From the NCBI GenBank assembly GCA_021839785.1, contig JAKCAB010000393.1:1-12133 (forward strand): a DNA stretch of 12,133 bases, in the 5' to 3' direction. The notes under the pieces were generated by a model. That model ran no database searches, was not told the DNA's origin, and saw only the letters and a program-made list of their open reading frames with translations. How positions within the stretch are numbered: the first letter of the stretch is position 1; every line of letters starts with the position of its first letter. A program made the translations under genes and the position numbers. Shown here piece by piece: positions 7,133 through 12,133 of this stretch. The stretch is from a bacterium. Its GTDB lineage: Bacteria; Verrucomicrobiota; Verrucomicrobiae; Limisphaerales; J093.

Positions 7133-8232
7133 TTTACGGCCTCCCGGAGACGCTGGCAGACGAAGGCGATATCTTCACGCGTGACGTTGAACGCGCCGGG
7201 CAGGAGAACGCCTCGAGCCTCCACTTTCGCGCTTTCCGGGTTGGGGAAACGGTTTTGGAACATTGGCATAAGGCTGACCCGCGGCTGCGCAGGGCGGGCG
7301 TCAATGTTGTCCTTGCGCAACTCGGCCAGAATTTCCTCGCGGGTGCGCTGGACCGAGTCGCCAATCAGCATCGGCGGGTAGCAATAGGTGCTCTGTGTGC
7401 CGGGCGCCTCGTGAATCAACTTGACGCGGTCAAAGTCCGCCAGCCCCGCGCAATACCACCGCCAGATTTCCCGCTTTTTCGCCACCAGTTCATCAATGCG
7501 GCCAAGCTGGGCATGGGCCAGGGCCGCCGGCAGGTTGGGCATCGTGTAATTGAACCCCACGTAGTCGGACCAATACTGCCTCGCCGAATCGGTGCGGCCG
7601 TAACTCGCGAGAATGCCCGCCATTTCGAACAGCTTGGGATCGTCGGTCACCAGCGCGCCGCCCTGGCCGCCGATGGCCACCTTCGCCCCCTGAAAGCTGA
7701 AGCAGCCCGCCGCGCCGATCGTCCCGACCTTCCGTCCCTTGTATTCCGCGCCCAGCGCCGGGGCGGCGTCCTCGATGACCTTCAGGTCGTGTTCGCGGGC
7801 AATGACCATGAGTTCGTCCATCGCGGCCGGGTGACCGTTCCAATGCACGACGAGGATCGCCTTGGTTCGCGGGGTGATGGCTTTGCGCACGGCTTCCGGT
7901 GAGAGGCACCACGTGTCCGGATCCACGTCCACACAGACCGCGGTGGCGCCGACGTAAACGATGGGGATGGCGGAGGCGACACAACTGCTGTCGGTCGTGA
8001 TGACTTCATCCCGCGGTTTGATGCCGGCGGCGGCGACGGCCAGGTGAATGGCGGCGGTTCCCGAGTTCGTGGCGAGGGCATGTTTCACTCCGAGGAACTG
8101 GCACAGGCGCTCTTCCAGTTGTTTGGCATGAACCCGGTAGTTTTGGTAGAAGCCGTTTTGCACGGCCTCCTTCACTGCCTCCACTTCGTGGGCGGTGATC
8201 CACGGACCGGCGTAGTTGATTTTCGGGCGCAT
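7129..8232 (-). CDS. DegT/DnrJ/EryC1 PLP-dependent sugar aminotransferase (copy 1)
   Basis: The 367-residue protein is full length for this fold-type I family, which transfers an amino group, usually from glutamate, to a keto nucleotide sugar. Motifs are ATNSGTAAIHLA (53-64, cofactor phosphate), DEVITTDSSCVASAI (75-89), VIEDAAPALGAEY (152-164, Asp155 pairs with the pyridine nitrogen) and CFSFQGAK (177-184), where Lys184 is the Schiff-base lysine. Unlike RfbH it therefore keeps the lysine and should be a true aminotransferase. The usual GEGG after the lysine is GGQGG. The ATG at 8232 lies 2 nt after the acyltransferase stop. The stop overlaps the GTG of the next gene. It is paralogous to the following gene, with somewhat more than half of about 150 core residues identical by eye. 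The substrate is not predictable from sequence. Candidates are the 4-keto-dideoxyhexose or a product of the transketolase pair. Confidence 0.9.
   Translation of the reverse strand: MRPKINYAGPWITAHEVEAVKEAVQNGFYQNYRVHAKQLEERLCQFLGVKHALATNSGTAAIHLAVAAAGIKPRDEVITTDSSCVASAIPIVYVGATAVCVDVDPDTWCLSPEAVRKAITPRTKAILVVHWNGHPAAMDELMVIAREHDLKVIEDAAPALGAEYKGRKVGTIGAAGCFSFQGAKVAIGGQGGALVTDDPKLFEMAGILASYGRTDSARQYWSDYVGFNYTMPNLPAALAHAQLGRIDELVAKKREIWRWYCAGLADFDRVKLIHEAPGTQSTYCYPPMLIGDSVQRTREEILAELRKDNIDARPAQPRVSLMPMFQNRFPNPESAKVEARGVLLPGAFNVTREDIAFVCQRLREAVK
7140..7145 (-). promoter_or_regulatory. Strong Shine-Dalgarno deciding the GTG start at 7132
   Basis: GGGAGG on the minus strand, 7 nt before the GTG. 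It lies inside the end of the upstream aminotransferase gene. Together with the GTGA stop-start overlap it favours the GTG over the ATG 12 nt further in. Confidence 0.65.
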
Positions 8233-8234
8233 AT

Positions 8235-8906
8235 TCAAAAGTGACGCTCTCCCGGCTGCCGGCTGCGAACGACCCGGGCCGGCACACCATAGGCGAGGGA
8301 GCAAGGCGGCACATCGTGGAGCACCACCGCGCCGGCGCCCACCACCGCGTGATCGCCAATCGAAACTTTGTGCGAGAGGATCGCGCCAACGCACACGCAG
8401 GCACATTCGCCGATAACGCAGTTGCCACCAGTGGTGACGCCGGGCAGCAGGCTGGCGCAGGACCGCATTTCGCCGTCGTGGTCCAGCGAAGCCTTGGTAT
8501 TGACGATGCAGTTCTCGGCGATCAAACAGCCAGTATTGATGATCGCCCCCGCCAAGACAAGCGTACCCGGGCCAAGAACGACATCCGTGGCGACGACACT
8601 CTGCGGATGAAGGATGCTCGTGAGTTCGAAGTCCGGAACGGCCGCCCGTAGTTTCGCCGCCACCTGCTGTCGGGTCCAGTTGTCGCTGATGCCGAGAAAG
8701 AGGCGGCGGACGTCATGGCGTTTCAGCAGGTCAGCCAGGTTGTCTGGGTGGCCAAGGATTGGAATCCCGCGCACGACCTGACCGGTTGGTTTGAAGGAGT
8801 CCAGGAAGCCAACCACTTCCCGCCCCGCGTGCCGGGCGGCATCAGCGGCCACCGAGCCGTGCCCCGAGGCTCCCACGATGAAGATTCGGTTCTCCGTGGT
8901 TTTCAT
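8235..8906 (-). CDS. NeuD/PglD-like sugar O/N-acyltransferase (left-handed beta-helix)
   Basis: The 223-residue protein has an N-terminal Rossmann-like domain: IFIVGASGHG at residues 8-17 and GFLDSF at 33-38. A left-handed beta-helix of hexapeptide repeats follows from about residue 100, ending in the typical GVPARVV (207-213). This is the layout of NeuD and PglD, which transfer acetyl from acetyl-CoA to sugar amines or hydroxyls, and the neighbouring aminotransferases suggest an amino-sugar substrate. NTKASLDHD carries the conserved catalytic-type histidine (His143). The segment that commonly reads H-I-x-P-G a few residues later is CASLLPG here, so the second conserved histidine is replaced by Cys150. 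The helix is rich in cysteine. I chose the ATG at 8906 because IFIVGASGHG then sits at the usual distance from the N-terminus. In-frame starts at 8933 and 8957 would overlap the reductase gene. The acyl group and position are unknown. Confidence 0.88.
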   Translation of the reverse strand: MKTTENRIFIVGASGHGSVAADAARHAGREVVGFLDSFKPTGQVVRGIPILGHPDNLADLLKRHDVRRLFLGISDNWTRQQVAAKLRAAVPDFELTSILHPQSVVATDVVLGPGTLVLAGAIINTGCLIAENCIVNTKASLDHDGEMRSCASLLPGVTTGGNCVIGECACVCVGAILSHKVSIGDHAVVGAGAVVLHDVPPCSLAYGVPARVVRSRQPGERHF

Positions 8907-8919
8907 GTCCGGGAGAGAT

Positions 8920-9672
8920 TCATTCCCACGCATCCGTCCGAACACGCCCCGGCTCAATCCCTCGCGCCAGCAGGTCGGTCGTTAGAGATTTCAACATAAC
9001 CGGCGGGCCGGAGAGGTGGAAAACGGAGTTCGGAGTGCAGAAGTCGGAAGCGGGGGGCCAGAGCGGCTCCAATGCAATGCGGCCAGCCAGGCAATGCGGG
9101 ACGCGGGGCAAGCCGGCCATCCGTTGCGAGAAACCCGCAGCCGCCACCTCCGTGAACAAGACCAGATCGAAGGCTGGCACGCGCGCGAGCCGGTCCAGGA
9201 TCATTTCCTGAAACAAAAGCAATGCCGGCGTCCGCGCGCCATAGACCAGCGTGACCTTGCTGGTTGTTTCTGGCGACAGGGCCTCGAGGAACGCGGTGAA
9301 CGCGCTGATGCCCGTGCCGCCCGCGATCAGCACCGCGTCGCCCGCGCCGTCGATCACGAAGTCGCCGTAGGGCAACTTCACCCAGACTTCGCTCCCCACC
9401 TTGAGCGTCTGCTCCATGCGGGTGGTGTAACGCCCTTTGACCGCGTAGCAGATGCGCAGCCGGTTCCGTTCGCGCGGCGAGCTGGCGATCGAAAAAACCC
9501 GCGACTCGGGCCAAAAACCGCTCGGGTCGTACTCGTCCACCGTGAGGTGCAGAAATTGGCCCGGGCGAAACGCCGGCACAGCACTGGTGGGCGTGAGATC
9601 GACCGTGTACACGCGCCCGCCGTGGTCTGCGATGGCGGCCACCGTGCACCGGATCTTGCGCGGCATGCTCAT
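8920..9672 (-). CDS. FAD/NAD(P)H reductase, E3-like partner of RfbH without ferredoxin domain
   Basis: The 250-residue flavin reductase belongs to the ferredoxin-NADP reductase superfamily. An FAD-binding beta-barrel covers about residues 1-108, with the RVFSIASSP motif at 58-66 and GRYTTRM at 80-86 for flavin and phosphate contacts. An NAD(P)-binding domain follows, with LIAGGTGISAF at 115-125, VYGARTP at 143-149 and FHLSGPPVM at 218-226. By position it should supply electrons to RfbH, the role of E3 (AscD/DdhD/RfbI). Classical E3 is ~330 residues with an N-terminal plant-type [2Fe-2S] ferredoxin domain. Here the protein begins directly with the flavin barrel and has only scattered cysteines, so that domain is absent. 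A separate ferredoxin, or direct transfer to the RfbH cluster, would be needed. The ATG at 9672 overlaps the rfbH stop (ATGA). The next gene starts 13 nt after its stop. Confidence 0.87.
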   Translation of the reverse strand: MSMPRKIRCTVAAIADHGGRVYTVDLTPTSAVPAFRPGQFLHLTVDEYDPSGFWPESRVFSIASSPRERNRLRICYAVKGRYTTRMEQTLKVGSEVWVKLPYGDFVIDGAGDAVLIAGGTGISAFTAFLEALSPETTSKVTLVYGARTPALLLFQEMILDRLARVPAFDLVLFTEVAAAGFSQRMAGLPRVPHCLAGRIALEPLWPPASDFCTPNSVFHLSGPPVMLKSLTTDLLARGIEPGRVRTDAWE

Positions 9673-10988
9673 CGGGCAGTCTTGCTGGCGATGAATCCAT
9701 CGACCGTTCCCAGCACGTGCCGGATCATTTCCTCCGTGAGTCCCGGATAAACGCCGATGAAGAAGGTGTTGGTCGTGATGACGTCGCTGTTGGTCAGCAG
9801 GCCAGCCACGCGATGCTCGATCCCCGCGTAGGCGGGGTGTCGGAGCAGGTTGCCGCAAAACAGATTCCGCGTCTCGATGCGCGCGGTCTCCAAGGCGTTG
9901 ACCAGGTCGGCGCGGGTGAACGGCGCTTCCGGCCGCACGGTGATGACGAAGCCGAACCACGACGGATCGGCCTTCGCCGACGCCGTGTGGAGGATCAGGT
10001 GCGGCTCGTGCTGCTTCAGCCCCGCGGCCAGGGCGGCGTGATTGCGTTTCCGCGCCGCGACGAACTCCTCCACCTTGGCCAGTTGGGCGACGCCGATGGC
10101 CGCCTGCATGTCCGTGACCTTCAGGTTGTAGCCGATGTGCGAATAGACGTACTTGTGGTCGTAGCCGAAGGGCAGGGTGCCGAATTGCTGGCCAAACCGC
10201 TTTCCGCACGTGTTGTTCTCGCCGCCGGCGCAGTAGCAGTCGCGACCCCAGTCGCGGAAACTGCGCGCGATCCGGGCCAGGTCGTCGTTGGCGGCCACGA
10301 CGGCTCCGCCTTCGCCCATCGTGATGTGGTGCGCAGGATAGAAACTGAACGTGGCAAGGTCGCCGAACGTGGCGGTGAGCTGGCCGCTGTAGCGGCTGCC
10401 CAGCGCATCGCAATTATCCTCGATGAGCCACAAACCGTGCCGGTCGCACCACGCGCGCAGTTCCCGCACCGCGTACGGCACGCCCATCGTGTGCGCGATC
10501 ATGACCGCCTTCGTCTTCGGACCGCGAGCCGCCTCGATCTTTTCCAGCGCCGGCACGTACGTTCCGAGTTCGACGTCCACGAACACCGGCACGGCGCGGT
10601 TTTGGATGATGGGGTTGACCGTGGTGGGAAAACCGGCCGCGACGGTGATGACTTCGTCGCCGGGTTTGACCTGCCGTTCCTTCAGCCGCGGCGAGGTCAG
10701 CGTGGAAAAGGCGACCAGGTTCGCGGACGAACCGGAGTTGACCAGGATCGCGTTCTCGACGCCGAGGTAAGCGGCCAAACCGGCCTCGAATTCCTCGGCA
10801 TAACGTCCGGCCGTCAGCCAGAAATCCAGCGAGGAATCCACCAGCGAAACCAGTTCGCTCGCGTCGAAGTACCGCCCGGCATAGCGCACGGCGTCCTCGC
10901 CGGGGCGGAATGGCCGGCGCGGTTCGGCGGCGTGGTATTCGCGAACGAGATCGAGAATCTGGCGGCGTAAAGTGCGTCGGTCGCTCAT
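9669..10988 (-). CDS. rfbH: CDP-4-keto-6-deoxyglucose 3-dehydrase (E1), PMP/[2Fe-2S] enzyme
   Basis: The 439-residue protein matches the usual ~437-residue length. Family knowledge: a DegT-fold enzyme that uses pyridoxamine phosphate and a [2Fe-2S] cluster to remove the C3 hydroxyl of CDP-4-keto-6-deoxyglucose, with electrons from a reductase (E3). Sequence support: the PLP lysine of aminotransferases is replaced by histidine in SFYPAHH (His220). The four cluster cysteines are Cys193, Cys251, Cys253 and Cys261, with the spacing C-x57-C-x-C-x7-C described for the Yersinia enzyme. The stretch around WGRDCYCAGG and NTCGKRF is characteristic. The ATG at 10988 overlaps the rfbG stop by 4 nt. The frame stays open far upstream, but that extension lies antisense or out of frame within rfbG and is not family-like. 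The stop overlaps the start of the reductase gene (ATGA), so E1 and its reductase are probably made together. Confidence 0.95.
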   Translation of the reverse strand: MSDRRTLRRQILDLVREYHAAEPRRPFRPGEDAVRYAGRYFDASELVSLVDSSLDFWLTAGRYAEEFEAGLAAYLGVENAILVNSGSSANLVAFSTLTSPRLKERQVKPGDEVITVAAGFPTTVNPIIQNRAVPVFVDVELGTYVPALEKIEAARGPKTKAVMIAHTMGVPYAVRELRAWCDRHGLWLIEDNCDALGSRYSGQLTATFGDLATFSFYPAHHITMGEGGAVVAANDDLARIARSFRDWGRDCYCAGGENNTCGKRFGQQFGTLPFGYDHKYVYSHIGYNLKVTDMQAAIGVAQLAKVEEFVAARKRNHAALAAGLKQHEPHLILHTASAKADPSWFGFVITVRPEAPFTRADLVNALETARIETRNLFCGNLLRHPAYAGIEHRVAGLLTNSDVITTNTFFIGVYPGLTEEMIRHVLGTVDGFIASKTAR

Positions 10989-12133
10989 GGGGTTTTGGTG
11001 GCGGTGTCCCGCGCGGGGAGCGCCCAAGGCAAGCCGAGCGTGCGGGCCTGGGCGGTGTAAGCCGCGATTTGTCCGGCGGTCAAATCTTGGAGGTTCGTCT
11101 CGGCGGGGTTGGTTTCGGCCCGGCGATACCAACTCACGGTGGCGGCCACGGCTTCGCGGAACCCCCAGACCGGCGACCAGCCCAGGACGGCGCGGGCCTT
11201 GTCGGTGGCGAGCTGCAACAAGCTGGCTTCGTACGGCGCTTGGGGATCGCTTCGGTCCTCCCAGCGTCCCGGCCAATGTCGGAGAATCTCGCCCACCACC
11301 TCGCCCACGGTGCGGTTCGCATCCGCGTCGGGCCCGAAATTGAACGCGCTGGCGATTGCTTCCGGCTTCAACGACCGGAGCTCGGGTCGTCGCAGCAACG
11401 CGCCCAGCCAGAGGTACCCGGACAACGGCTCGAGGACGTGCTGCCAGGGTCGCGTGGACCGCGGGTTGCGAACCGGGATGGGTTCGCCGCGAGCCAGGGC
11501 GCGCACGCTGTCGGGCACGATGCGGTCCTTGGCCCAATCGCCCCCGCCGATCACGTTGCCCGCGCGCGCGCTTGCCACCCGCACGGGGCCTTCGGCGAAG
11601 AACGAGCGGCGCATCGAGGCGATCACGATTTCCGCTGCGCCCTTGCTGGCGCTGTACGGATCGTGGCCGCCCAGCGGATCTTCCTCGCGGTAGCCGAAGA
11701 CCCAGCCCCGGTTCTCGTAGCACTTGTCGCTGGTGACGCACACCACGGCGCACGGCCGCGCGCAACCACGCAACGCTCCCAGCAGGTTCGCGGTGCCTTG
11801 GACGTTGACGGCAAAGGTGTCTTCCGGCCGCTCGTAGGATTCGCGCACGATGGCTTGGGCAGCCAGGTGGAAAATGTAGTCCGGTTGCGCCCGCGCGATC
11901 ACTTCGCGGACCGCCCCGGCATCCCGTAAATCAGCCCGCCGGTCGTGCAATCGCCCGGCCAGTCCGAGCTGGTCGAACAGTGCCGGTTTCGTCGTCGGAT
12001 CGAGGCTGAGACCGGTCACCTCCGCGCCGAGCGCGAGCAACCATTCGGCGAGCCAGGCGCCTTTGAAGCCGGTATGGCCGGTCACCAAGACCCGCCGGCC
12101 GCGATAGCTCGCGGCAAACGGTTCGGTGTCAAC
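10985..12133 (-). CDS. rfbG: CDP-glucose 4,6-dehydratase, 5' end cut by window edge
   Basis: NAD-dependent short-chain dehydrogenase/reductase of the extended type. It converts CDP-D-glucose to CDP-4-keto-6-deoxy-D-glucose in the cytoplasm, the first committed step to 3,6-dideoxyhexoses. The reading frame is open to the edge (382 codons visible). The TTG at 12088 would remove the first beta-strand of the Rossmann fold. The frame upstream reads RGRRVLVTGHTGFKG, so the true start lies at or beyond the edge. Visible motifs are the nucleotide-binding GHTGFKG (about residues 19-25 of the visible part), HLAAQ, TSDKCYEN (Asp/Lys of the active site, about 134-141) and YSASK (catalytic Tyr and Lys, about 160 and 164). 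These are diagnostic of the RfbG subgroup rather than dTDP- or GDP-sugar dehydratases. The TGA overlaps the ATG of rfbH (ATGA), implying coupling. The C-terminus is slightly longer than the usual ~360 residues. Confidence 0.93.
   Translation of the reverse strand, partial: VDTEPFAASYRGRRVLVTGHTGFKGAWLAEWLLALGAEVTGLSLDPTTKPALFDQLGLAGRLHDRRADLRDAGAVREVIARAQPDYIFHLAAQAIVRESYERPEDTFAVNVQGTANLLGALRGCARPCAVVCVTSDKCYENRGWVFGYREEDPLGGHDPYSASKGAAEIVIASMRRSFFAEGPVRVASARAGNVIGGGDWAKDRIVPDSVRALARGEPIPVRNPRSTRPWQHVLEPLSGYLWLGALLRRPELRSLKPEAIASAFNFGPDADANRTVGEVVGEILRHWPGRWEDRSDPQAPYEASLLQLATDKARAVLGWSPVWGFREAVAATVSWYRRAETNPAETNLQDLTAGQIAAYTAQARTLGLPWALPARDTATKTP

Noticed and set aside
9717..10970. Long plus-strand open frame (417 codons) opposite rfbH
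   Set aside because: It is antisense to a clearly identified enzyme. Its translation is low-complexity, rich in Arg/Gly/Val/Asp, with no recognisable motif. Such frames are expected in GC-rich DNA.
10989..11765. N-terminal extension of the rfbH frame (259 extra codons)
   Set aside because: It lies within rfbG in a different frame and has no similarity to the family. RfbH has normal length from the ATG at 10988.
10910..11929. Plus-strand open frame (339 codons) opposite rfbG
   Set aside because: It is antisense to a well-conserved dehydratase and has no domain-like pattern.
12086..12088. TTG as the start of rfbG
   Set aside because: It cuts into the first beta-strand of the Rossmann fold. 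The frame continues to the window edge with family-like residues.
1..12133. tRNA, rRNA, CRISPR arrays, insertion-sequence ends, riboswitches
   Set aside because: I saw no repeat-spacer pattern, no cloverleaf or rRNA-like stretch, and no paired terminal repeats with a transposase anywhere in the window.

Overview
The window is GC-rich. Every gene I can support lies on the minus strand, so genes are read from high to low coordinates. The content is a surface-polysaccharide (O-antigen or exopolysaccharide) sugar operon. Downstream of it are a scarred junction and the start of a secreted glycoside hydrolase-like gene. The GC content, the secreted protein with two CBM4/9-like domains, and the type of tyrosine recombinase remnant remind me of Verrucomicrobiota or a relative. 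That is an impression from style, not a proven assignment.

Region 12133-8920 is the CDP-3,6-dideoxyhexose module. It holds CDP-glucose 4,6-dehydratase (rfbG, cut by the window edge), the PMP/[2Fe-2S] dehydrase RfbH (E1) and an FAD/NAD(P)H reductase (E3-like). The reductase lacks the ferredoxin domain normally found in the family. Together they should make CDP-4-keto-3,6-dideoxyglucose. The cytidylyltransferase (rfbF) is not in the window and probably lies upstream.

Region 8906-3735 is the modification module. It holds a NeuD/PglD-like acyltransferase, two paralogous DegT-type aminotransferases (the second with a GNAT-like N-terminal domain), and a transketolase split into N- and C-terminal subunits. 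No 4-ketoreductase or 4-epimerase is visible after RfbH. I therefore suspect that the split transketolase adds a two-carbon unit to a keto sugar and that the aminotransferases and acyltransferases decorate the product. This would be a branched, possibly amino, higher sugar. It is inference. A Wzx-like flippase (3735-2398) closes the module.

Region 2305-1947 is a scar. A GT2 glycosyltransferase is cut off after about 45 codons. It runs straight into the C-terminal catalytic remnant of a tyrosine recombinase in another frame. An imperfectly understood 9-bp inverted repeat follows at 1868-1909.

Region 1849-1 is the first 616 codons of a secreted protein with two carbohydrate-binding-like domains and the start of a TIM-barrel glycosidase-like domain. 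It continues past the window edge.

From rfbG to the flippase, gene junctions overlap by 1-4 nt or are separated by 0-13 nt, which indicates one transcript with translational coupling. No operon promoter or convincing terminator is visible inside the window.
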